The notes below the pieces were generated by a model that was not told the origin of the DNA, made no database searches, and worked only from the letters and a program-made list of their open reading frames with translations. The translations under genes and the position numbers were made by a program. 64,000 bases of DNA from Sambucus nigra. Taxonomy: Eukaryota; Streptophyta; Magnoliopsida; Dipsacales; Adoxaceae. This document shows, piece after piece, positions 1 to 8,752 of the stretch (within the stretch, counting starts at the first letter, position 1; each line of letters starts with the position of its first letter). The stretch covers positions 58,068,678-58,132,677 of the forward strand of contig OX422213.1 of NCBI GenBank assembly GCA_949130495.1, read 5' to 3'.

Positions 1-581
1 CCGATCCATATAGCCTCTTTAGTTACCTCCGAAGTGGCAACTACTTCGGCCACCTTGGTGGAGTCATCAATGCAAGATTGCTTCACACTCTTCAAACTTA
101 TAGCTCAATTTCCATATGTGGAATCCTTATCCGACTGAAAAAGAAGTCCATGTACATAAATGGTACAATACTATCAGACTAAAATCTTATGCCCATGCCA
201 AAGGAATAACATATATTCAGTTTAGCACACAATATAACATGCATGAGGATGCCCATTGTCGAAGCATAAGGTATATTAATTATTCCTTCCATCTTGATCA
301 AGTGTTTTAGGACATAGATCACCAAACATAATGATTCTAGACTTGAAAGAAAGATCCTCCCTTATACGATGCTAATCTTCTCAGTACACCATAAATATAA
401 GAAGCATTGGATAATCCCTACATCCTTTTGCTAGATCTAGTGAATGTTTGATCATAAGGATATGACTATCTCATCTTAAGAACTTTGCATCAAGCTACAT
501 GGATGACAACACTTTTATGTAAGATAAAACTCCCATTTCGCTCCTAATTAAGCGAATATTATCCAAAAATTATGCAAAAAT
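1..581 (-). pseudogene. Ty1/copia pol remnant: end of RT and RNase H
   Basis: This is the downstream part of a decayed copia polyprotein, continuing off the left window edge. On the minus strand, bases 230-330 read like the conserved RT-end stretch ...CPKTLDQ... followed in another frame by a YAS-x-MG-x-LMHV-x-LC-like segment. Bases 1-75 read DSTKVAEVVATSEVTKEAIW, the copia RNase H motif in which a Ser/Thr-Glu-Ala-Glu stretch precedes a Lys-Glu-Ala-x-Trp. Stops and frameshifts are frequent, so it is non-functional. The upstream part of the same gene lies at 4610-5100, separated by the solo LTR. The family assignment rests on recognised motifs read by eye, not on a search. I am confident of copia but not of the lineage. 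Confidence 0.72.
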
Positions 582-920
582 ACCACTGTAACAACCCTCG
601 ATTTTTGGAGACTGAGAAATGAAATTTTTGGGAAAATAAAATTTAATTAATTGGAGAATTTCAAAATTTGGGAACTTAGGCCCAAAAATAGAGGACATTT
701 TAAAGTATTCCGGATGATGATTTAGAGGGTACCATCGATCCCGGAAGGGTCGAGATAGTCAAAATGACTGTCATTGGGTTTTATTTTGGTTCCAGAATAT
801 TTTTAAGTTAGTTTGACTCGAATTGGTGTAAACGAGTCATTTAAATTGTGTATTAACATTTAAAATTGGGTTTATGTTTTAAAGGATTTGGAGGATTACG
901 GATGAAGCCATTTCTCATTT

Positions 921-995
921 GAGAGAAAGAGAGAAAAAGCCCAAGAGGGAGAAGAAGAAGAGAAAGAAGAAGACAAGAAGAGAGAGAGGAAGAAA
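921..995 (+). promoter_or_regulatory. GA-rich tract in solo LTR 1, probable transcribed leader
   Basis: This is a nearly pure purine stretch of GAGA/AAGA repeats, followed about 50 bases later by GAGGCAAGTG. The same order (GA-rich tract, AAGCTTGGA, then GGCAAGTGA or GGCAAGTAA) occurs in LTR B (14010-14120, 20667-20778) and LTR G (38920-39050), and in reverse in solo LTR 2 (37625-37745). That conservation suggests a 5' leader ending near a splice-donor-like GGCAAGT. The role is inferred. Confidence 0.4.
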
Positions 996-1350
996 AGCTT
1001 GGGATCTCCGGCCCAAACGCGACATCGAGGACGATCTAACCTCTAAAAATCTGAGGCAAGTGTTTAATCTTGCTAAATAGCTATTTGTGTATTTCATTTC
1101 ATAATTTGTGGGTGAAAGAAATGAATTTTTGGGTATTAATGTTAAAACCTAGATTTTTGGGTTAAATCTTGAAATCAATGTTTATATATGGATCTAATGG
1201 AATAGAAATGATTGGGATCAACTTTAGGTTGATTTATTTGTCTTAGAATCATGCTGTGATAAAGATTTGGAGGTTTGAATGGAGATTTTAGGGTATTAAT
1301 TTCGTGGGTTTTGTTGAGAAAGGGAAATCGGCCAGAATATCTGGTATGGT

Positions 1351-1470
1351 CGGTCGACCGCGCCCGGGGGACCGGTCGACCACGCCTTAAGGGAAAAGCC
1401 TACTGCATTTCTTCGTAGGCAAAATTTGGACCCGCAGTTGACCGGGGGTCTGGGACCGGTCGACCGGTCC
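1351..1470. repeat. GGTCGACC palindrome cluster in solo LTR 1
   Basis: There are three CG-rich palindromes around the core GGTCGACC: CGGTCGACCG (1351-1360), GGTCGACC (1374-1381) and the perfect 18-mer GGACCGGTCGACCGGTCC (1453-1470). They sit in an otherwise AT-rich LTR. Other LTRs in the window carry a different palindrome at the comparable place (see 14384-14476, 37132-37336, 38285-38300, 49478-49533). Confidence 0.9.
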
Positions 1471-2550
1471 CCTGTTTTTAGCCCAAAGTTTGGAGTTCTT
1501 TTACCCCTTTTTCTTTTGGAGTTTTATTCTTAGGGGCTTTCTTATTGGGCTCAATATGAAGGGTTACAATATTAGATCTAGGGAATAGTGCCCTAGGTCG
1601 AATAGGGGCTTGTGGGCTTATGTTAAATTGATTTAGGAGGATGGGATTCCTCTTTTAGTAATGAAATGAACATGAGACTTGAGTGATTGGCGGATTGTTT
1701 TTATCTTGATAGAGGTGAATTATCATGAAATGGTTATAAATGGAATAGGGATAGTCTCTTTTGCCTATACGTGTATTAAAAATGGATACCCTTAGGTATA
1801 GTGGGGGATCTCAGTGAGGATGGGAGTTCTAACTCGAGGTCCTAAATGAGTTTATATATGATTGAGGACCGACGAGAGAAGATGTTGTACATCCTTGAGG
1901 AGTATAGACTTAAGGAATAAATTATGAACGTAATAAGATTTAGATTTCATTAGAACTATTAAACCTTAGGTGGGATTTTAATACTTGAAACGAGGTTGGA
2001 ATAATTTGAGGATTTAGACTATTAAATCATATATGTGCCTATGGTTAAATAGTACTAAAGGTAATTATGTACTTTCGAATATGGATGAAATGTGTAGTGA
2101 TGGGTTCCTACACAAAATTTTGGGTGATAACCCTAAGGTTGTATATATATTTATATATAAATACATATTATTTTGGGAGACTATTCATCATAGTAAAAAT
2201 GATTGAATATGTTTCAAGTGAGGGATTGTATTCACATATCGAGGTAAATTAAAAGAAATTGTGGTGACGACTTATATATTGAGGATTATGTATACTTATA
2301 GTCGGGTTTATATATCTTATACATATGAACGAGAACTAGTTTATATATATAGATATATGGTTATGTGAATATGTGTATATATATATATATCTGTATGCAT
2401 ATAAATATATGGATATATTTGTGTTGTGGACATACATGGTATGGATATTTAAACCGTATATGATGGTTTAATGTTTAATTATATGATTGGATCATATGAA
2501 TGTATATATATTATGCATGTGAATGATATATATACTTATTTGGTTAAGCA

Positions 2551-2655
2551 TACCCCGTTCATGATATCATTGGGAAGTTGCGCGCGTAGAGGGTGAGTAT
2601 CCTGGCTAGAAAAGCAGGGTGTGGATATTCCCCAGGTCATAGTCGTCCCGTGTGT
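2551..2655 (+). other. LTR block shared between families
   Basis: The block runs from a CATACCCC-like start through a TATCAT and a GCGCG-like core to a 'gcaggGTGTGGATATTCCCCAGGT'-type end. Recognisable counterparts lie at 10040-10130 (A), 15060-15145 and 21790-21880 (B), 40106-40200 (G) and, reversed, 35805-35895 (solo LTR 2) and 33870-33905 (F). Flanking LTR sequence is far less alike. Function unknown. Confidence 0.6.
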
Positions 2656-2983
2656 TATTATGTGATTTACATTTTTATATTTTTGGGATGAGATGTGGTG
2701 GGTATGTTTCGTCTCATTGCCGGTTTGGACCTATGACCCCTTCCTGGGACGTCGTGTGCGTGAGTTTACCGCGAGATGGGTGTCGTTTAGTCCCACCATG
2801 GTGGCCCCAGTATTGCTACATGAGATGGGCACTGGGAAGATGATAGCATTGATGCAGTTTATCGGCGCTATATATAGCCGGGTATTTATTTGTGCATGGC
2901 CTTTGTACATCATATATGGTATGTATACATGGTCATGGGATTGGATGATGGTGTGTATATATATATATGGTTAGAATGAAATG

Positions 2984-3026
<43 letters not shown>

Positions 3027-3027
3027 C
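2984..3027. repeat. (TA)n microsatellite
   Basis: This is a simple TA tract inside solo LTR 1 with one interruption near its right end. Confidence 0.95.
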
Positions 3028-3192
3028 CTATAGATGAAAGGATATAGAATCCTTGTGGAGTACATCTTGGATGATTATGGTGTACTATATTGATGGGGGC
3101 TAATTTATCGCATTTAAGGAATATTTCGGTTACATCATCCCAAGGATATTATTGGAGATTTAGTAGTAGTGGTAGCATTATATTATATGTAT

Positions 3193-3630
3193 GGCATTAT
3201 GGATATCTATGATCGACATTGTCAAGGAGTAGTGTAACGGGGTGGTTCCTTGTTTGGGTTTCGCTTTGCGAGACACCCCACGCATAAAACGCAATGCAGT
3301 GTTAAAATTGGAGAAAATTTCTGCCAATTATGGTATGTATCGCATTATGGATCTCTATGATCGACATTGTCAAAGAGTAGTGTAACAATATGGTTCCGTG
3401 TTTGGATTTTGCTTTGCAAGACACCGCACGCATGAAATGTAGTACATTGTTGAGAGTAGAGAGAAGTTCTGTCGATATTTATGTGTGGCATAATGGATCT
3501 CTAGGATCGACGTTGACAAGGAGTAGTGTAACGGGGTGGTTCCTTATTTGGATTTCGCTTTGCGAGACACCCCACACAGGAAACGCAGCGCAGCGTTGAA
3601 ATTGGAGGGAAGTTATGTCAATAATAATTT
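3193..3630 (+). repeat. Three tandem copies of a ~148-bp LTR unit
   Basis: Units start at about 3193, 3343 and 3489, each with 'cat(t/a)atggat(c/a)tct(a)' followed by GATCGACRTTG. Each contains a foldable cassette: a GGGGT...ACCCC outer arm pair and an inner TTTCGC-TTT-GCGAGA hairpin at 3239-3279, 3395-3427 (weaker outer arms) and 3533-3573. In unit 2 the inner stem is TTTTGC/GCAAGA, a paired C:G to T:A change. Single copies of the cassette occur in LTR G and solo LTR 2, and two lie inside element B. Confidence 0.85.
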
Positions 3631-4050
3631 TGCCTGCTTATTAATTAGAAATTAAATCATATATTTCAACCCAAATGCATATTGGGTAACGTATTAAATT
3701 ATAAACCGGAATCCATTAAGCCTAATAAGGCACTTATGATTGAAAATAAATACTCAATTGTGTTTAGAAAAGGGGTGGATTCTTGGGTTATGATAGGAAG
3801 GTAGATCTCGTGGGTATAGGCTAGGCCTATGATAAGTTAGGTTGTCCTAATAAATGGGGGTAATTTAACTAATAAAATTGAGGACGCGAATAGGTGCGCA
3901 CCTTTAGATGAGAGATGAGTTGGGATTCCACGAGAGTGCGATTCCACTTTAGTTATGAAATAAGTGCACCGATATTTATTATGCACGGTTAACACACTTG
4001 CTAAATATTTTTCACAACTCGGGCTCTGTCCCTTTTACTTTTTCTCCTGC

Positions 4051-4052
<2 letters not shown>

Positions 4053-4096
<44 letters not shown>
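4053..4096. repeat. (TA)n microsatellite
   Basis: This is an uninterrupted TA tract just before the 'taggtgtcc' segment common to the LTR ends in this window. Confidence 0.95.
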
Positions 4097-4098
<2 letters not shown>

Positions 4099-4609
4099 CT
4101 ATAGGTGTCCTACCGCATAGATGCCGGATGACCTTCTATACAGAGTCTTGGGAGCCGTGATAGGTGCGGACTGTTGCGGGATGTATCTTGTAGCCGCTTC
4201 CTACTTCTTTGAAATTCTAGGTAGGATTCATGTTGTATATCGGGTTTGTACCCAAGGGATATTTATGTACGTGTTTGTATTTATTCCATTCCAGTTATTG
4301 TATTGGCTGTGACCCGACAGCTTATTCGGGTCTACTTTTCGTAGTACAATCTGTTGTAGTTATTTATTTCATTCTATTCTAGCATTTCATTTCTCATTGT
4401 TATTTCCTGCATCTTTCTTTCCTTTATTCATAGTGTGGGGTTGCATGTTTTAAATTATTTTAACATCTCGCTTATATGAGATCGGGTAGTTAGTCCTATA
4501 TTATATAGTACCGACAGTTGATGTTGAGACTGGACCATCTGAAACTCCTGATTTAATGTAGTATAGGGCTGGCCACCCGTTATTATTTTAAGCGAGGTGT
4601 TACAACCAC

Positions 4610-5100
4610 CACGTTTATGTTATTGTTTCTTATATAAAAAAGGTATTATTCAAACTTTGATCAAAATCTAAAGATTGATTTTTTTATCAGATTGAATGAC
4701 CCAAGACCTAGGTGTTAGCTTTAGACTATAAATGGATTTTTTAATATTACACAATTTTATTTCCTGACTTATTACTATGTAATTGTCAAGACAATTATTC
4801 AACAATGCAATCAAAATAATTTCGACAGACTTTAACATGTCTACCAACGAGAATGGATTCTCATAGGCATTCCATTTATTTCTTAGTAAACCCATTCATA
4901 AGCCTTGCCTTGAAGGTCGTCACATTGCCGTCGATCAATCTTTTAATTTCTTGTTGATCTACTTGCGCTTGATGGGTTTTATCCTTAACACTTGATTCAA
5001 ATGCATCAAATCTATTTCGGTATCCATAATCATAAGTTATAGATAAAATTCCTTGTCTTCGAATGCCTCATTATAGTTATTGGGACATCTCGTGTTAGTC
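4610..5100 (-). pseudogene. Ty1/copia reverse transcriptase remnant, N-terminal half
   Basis: On the minus strand, in shifting frames, I read NYNEAFEDKEF, then MDTEIDLMHLNQV, then IDGNVTTFKARL, then YENPFSLVDMLKSV and finally KLCNIKKSIYSLKLTPRSW. These are the expected order of copia RT landmarks: the EAM...W region, the DG-x-V-x-x-x-KARLV motif, the ETFSPV-x-x-x-S motif, and the KL-x-K-S-x-YGL-x-Q-x-x-R-x-W motif. The catalytic YVDD region should follow but falls where the solo LTR is inserted or has decayed. Stops and frameshifts show it is dead. It continues at 1-581 beyond the insertion. Confidence 0.8.
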
Positions 5101-5459
5101 TGGGATAATATCAAAATGACCACTAAGAACACTTACCACTCAGGATGACTCATAATGCTTCCACAACGACATAGCACCATTTGCAATCCAATATAAATGA
5201 TAGTTATATTGTGATCATCAATAATACTCCCACTAGCATCAGTTAGTGTATTATCTATAATAGGTTGTATTTGATCTCATACGTGTGGTCTAGAAACACC
5301 TATAATATGACGTTCTTATGTTATTAGACTAGCTTATTGTCAGGCCATGGTTTATTACATAATCCTTCAATAAATAACCTTCTTTTGCTTAGAAATATTA
5401 TATAAACTACCTTTATAACCTTTGGGATAAATAATAAAGAGACATGCTCTAATACCCAA
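5101..5459 (-). other. Probable remainder of the copia element, unassigned
   Basis: AT-rich sequence upstream (in element sense) of the copia RT. I find no further readable domain. A short TA tract at 5464-5482 marks the approximate contact with the LTR of element A; the exact junction is not visible. Confidence 0.35.
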
Positions 5460-6844
5460 AGTTATATATATATATATATAATTGGACGTTTAAATTATGT
5501 GGGTGACACATAATTCAATTAAATCAAGAAATAATGAGAAACTAATTAAATATTAATTTAAAGTGAAATGAATTATTATATAGTGATAATATATTTACAA
5601 GTGTGATACAGTAAATAAAATTAGTGGTCAAATAATATTATGTCGTAAGTGAGTAAACGCGACATAATTTAATAATATCTCAACCAGGACATGCTTGGTT
5701 AAATTATAATATAATGAGATGAGAAATATTGTTAAGTGACTCGGGTGACGATTTCGAGTGCACTGTTGATCCGCAAGGGGTCAAAATAATCAAATTTAAG
5801 TACCCGAGGGTTGTGTTTAGGTCTCGGGAGCTTTTTAGACTAGTCGGGGCTAGTATAAGGGTCTTTTGTCCTTCTTAATGAGAGATGAAAAGGCAAAAAC
5901 GGTATCTATATAACTATATAAAAATTATAGCCTCAATTCGCGTATGACTACCACATGTCATATGAATTTAATGTAATTTATTCCAATTACGCGGAGACTG
6001 AGTAAAGCACAGATCATAAAAGATCAGTACATGAAGGGTTTCTTGCGTTTTAAATTCATGAACCAAGAGACAGTAGACCAAGGGTTTCTTTCTCCTTTTA
6101 TATCCAATAGATCCCACCTTGTCTCTCTAGCCTTTAAGAGTTTTCAACCGACCTTATCTTTGAAGTTTAAGAGTTTAGTGGCATATATATATGGGTGCAT
6201 AGGATTTGAAGAATTCTTGAGAATGGTGGAGTTTGCGACCGGAGAAGATGTTGGCTGGGTAAGAGGTAGGTGGCGGCGCTTGGAGGAATAAGGCAGGGGG
6301 TTGGTTTTTCGATGAAGGTTGATTATGGGTACTGATTCAGCGGGTTTGATGGGTTTAAGGGGTAGTGTGTGGGTTAGTGTTCACCGAAGGTTTAAGGGTT
6401 GTGGTCGCCGGTGATCGGAGTGGATTTTTCAGTGAGGAGAGAGAGGGATACAAGGGGAATTGTGTGGCTGGTACAACTGGGCTTTCATTTGTTGATCTTA
6501 TGTTGGAAGTCAATATTTTCTTTTACCTAATCAACATTTCTTTGTTTGCCTCCATTAAAAATACACCCATTTGAAACATTTTATGACCTTCCATTTTCTA
6601 AAATTTATTATTTTTCAGTCAACATAAGAATTCATGTTGTTCTTTACCATAGATATTAAAATTAATTTTTTATGGGCAAAATTGTTCATCCTTAAACATA
6701 AAAGTTAAATTATTTTGGGTATAAATATTTTGGGTATAAACCTAGGTTTGTTTTGGGATTTGATATGTTTTTTATGGGGTTTGATTTGAAAAATTAATCA
6801 AAATTCTTCTTTTTATTTTTTTTGTTATTAAGTTGTTCTAATGT

Positions 6845-7150
6845 CTTTGTGTTCTAATTTCGAGATGCAGGTACAATGTCTGCTATTTCTCGATTCTCTC
6901 TTATGGTATGGTTTTTGATTCTTTTTTTTATTTCTCTTATATTCCATGTCAGTTTTCTATTGGTTAGAAAAATGGGTATTTTCTAAGCAATATTTGAGTT
7001 TGTTCTAATTCTGCGATGTCGGTATACTGCTCTTTCTCAATTTTCTTTTATGGTATGGTTTTGTATTCTTTTTTCTTTATCTTATATTCCATGTAGGATA
7101 ATCTATTGGTTTGAAAAATGGGTATTTTCTATGCAATATTTGAGTTTTTC
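6845..7150 (+). repeat. Two-copy direct repeat (~157 bp unit) inside the Helitron
   Basis: The stretch 'gttctaatt(t)c..gatg..ggta...ctcttt/ctctta tggtatggttttt...ttctattggtt.gaaaaatgggtattttcta.gcaatatttgagttt' occurs at about 6848-6999 and again at 7005-7150 with moderate divergence. It looks like duplicated intron-like T-rich sequence. Confidence 0.75.
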
Positions 7151-8021
7151 ATGCATTATTATTAAGGACCATATACTAAATTGTCCTCGTATTTTTTTAA
7201 TACACGTTTAGTCTATTTTTTTTATTTTATTCCAAAAAATCCCCCCCCCCCCACCTAAAAAAATTAAAAAAAGGAGTTTAGGTTAGGGTCGCGGGAGCTC
7301 CGGTAGGGGGGTGAGGTGAGGCGGTAATGCCACTAGCGCTAACATTTAAAAATAAGAAAATATTGGTTAAATCGGTGTTTGAGTGAATTTTTGTAACAAA
7401 ATAAAAATATTTGGACTAAATGTATATTAAAAATGTTTAAGGGATTTTTTGATCATGGGACCTATTTTGTTTTTTATAATTTGTTCTCATTAATGTTTTT
7501 TTCTCCTAATTTGAAGATAATATTTGCATTTAATAACTATATAAAAATTGTAGTCCCAAATTATGTGATGCTAACACGTGATAGAGGTATTAAATATCAT
7601 TAAGTCCCAAATTCACTCCCCTTATTTCCCTCCTTATATCTTTAACCATCCGAGTGCCGAATATGAAAAACCTAATCTCTATTACACATGCATATACCTT
7701 ATCTCTCTTCTTAATTCCACCCCCTTCCTCTTTGTGTCCTTTATTAACCCCCTCATCTCAATTCTCTCAATACCCTCTATAATTTCTCCATTAGTTTATA
7801 TCTATTTCTTCCTCTCAACCTTTCACCTTCATCTTAAAAATAAAAACAGAGCCATGAGGTGATTTTAGTAAATTTTCCAATAATGTAAACCCATTTTTTT
7901 TTTATTTTTTCCAATCATATGAGATTAGTTTTATTAGTTTATTATTTAGTTAAAAGAAACGGATGAAAACATTGTAGCATATTTCTTAATTTCTTGGCTT
8001 AAATCTCTTTGTGTATAACAG

Positions 8022-8145
8022 TGTCCTTAAAACACATCAACATGGGTGTTGTTGTTTTGATGAAGGTATGGTCTTACTGGGGTGGGGACCATATTTCTTG
8101 GAGGAGCGTCGAACTGAACTTGGTCTATACAAGTCACTTTGGCAG
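8022..8145 (+). pseudogene. Exon-like segment in the Helitron, origin unknown
   Basis: A 124-nt stretch is bounded by an acceptor-like ...TATAACAG and a donor-like CAG|GTGTTG. It is open in two frames, one giving HQHGCCCFDEGMVLLGWGPYF and onward, the other a Trp-rich SYWGGDHISWRSVEL. I do not recognise either. A second possible exon lies at about 8453-8513 (open frame with DLQFMVEDFNIQHFFLDAIE, followed by GAG|GTATTT). Helitrons commonly carry captured exons, which is why I report it; coding origin is unproven. Confidence 0.3.
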
Positions 8146-8723
8146 GTGTTGTTTATCTTAATTTTTTCAAAACCATTCCATTGCATTTTATGCTTCTAAT
8201 TTATTTTTAATTTCAATTCTTTATATTTCTTATTTTCTATTAAAAAAATAGTATATGTAGGTATCCAAAAAGATTATACTAACTTTAATTAATTTGTATA
8301 TGTAGGTATCCAAATATTTTGTTAGGTGTTAATGTATTGTCCCAAATTATAACCCTAAATTTGATGCTCTTTTTAGTAAAGAAATATTATGATTCGATTT
8401 TCTTTATTTTATTGCTATCATTGTTTATTTGTTATGATTTATTTGGTTCTAGGGATTTGCAATTTATGGTGGAGGATTTTAACATTCAACATTTTTTCCT
8501 TGATGCTATTGAGGTATTTTCTATATGTTTATCTCTTTTAGTGGATTGGATATATTATTTTTAGGGATTTGCAATATGTTTATCTATTTTAGTAATGAGT
8601 TGTTATTGCATAATTGTTTGCATATTTTTTTTGTTTGTAATTTGAAATTTGTATTTTGATTATGAACTAATGTTAACCTACGAAGGAAGATGATTGGGTT
8701 CTAATGAATTGAGTTTGATTTTC

Positions 8724-8752
8724 GGCCATGCATCACGTGGCCTGCATGCTAG
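8724..8752 (+). other. Helitron 3' hairpin and CTAG end
   Basis: GGCCA (8724-8728) and TGGCC (8738-8742) can pair around a 9-nt loop, followed by TGCATG and the terminal CTAG (8749-8752). Confidence 0.8.

Larger units (their letters stand above)
587..4604 (+). mobile_element. Solo LTR 1 (Ty3/gypsy, 4,018 bp)
   Basis: The sequence begins TGTAACAACC and ends GGTGTTACA, with an exact 5-bp target duplication ACCAC at 582-586 and 4605-4609. There is no PBS, coding region or PPT between the ends, so this is a solo LTR left by LTR-LTR recombination rather than a full element. It interrupts the copia RT. The related reverse-orientation copy at 34117-38056 confirms both ends. Inside, in order: a purine-rich GA tract (921-995), a palindrome cluster (1351-1470), a block shared with other LTRs (2551-2655), TA tracts, a three-copy tandem repeat (3193-3630) and a terminal region shared with LTRs A, B and G. 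At 4 kb it is long for a gypsy LTR. Confidence 0.93.
5905..8752 (+). mobile_element. Non-autonomous Helitron (2,848 bp)
   Basis: The 5' terminus is TCTATATAACTATATAAAA preceded by A. The 3' terminus is CTAG followed by T, with a hairpin GGCCA-9 nt-TGGCC ending 6 nt before CTAG. That combination (insertion between A and T, TC start, CTRR end, subterminal hairpin, no TSD) is the Helitron signature. Excision in silico rejoins LTR A sequence. No Rep/helicase gene is present, so it is non-autonomous. A second, similar 5'-end-like motif at about 7533-7590 suggests a nested or re-used terminus. The interior holds exon-like pieces I cannot name. Confidence 0.78.

Noticed and set aside
3232..3290. Possible tRNA gene in the GGTTCCTTGTTTGG cassette
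   Set aside because: It lacks the four-stem cloverleaf, anticodon arm and standard A/B boxes; only two stacked stems form.
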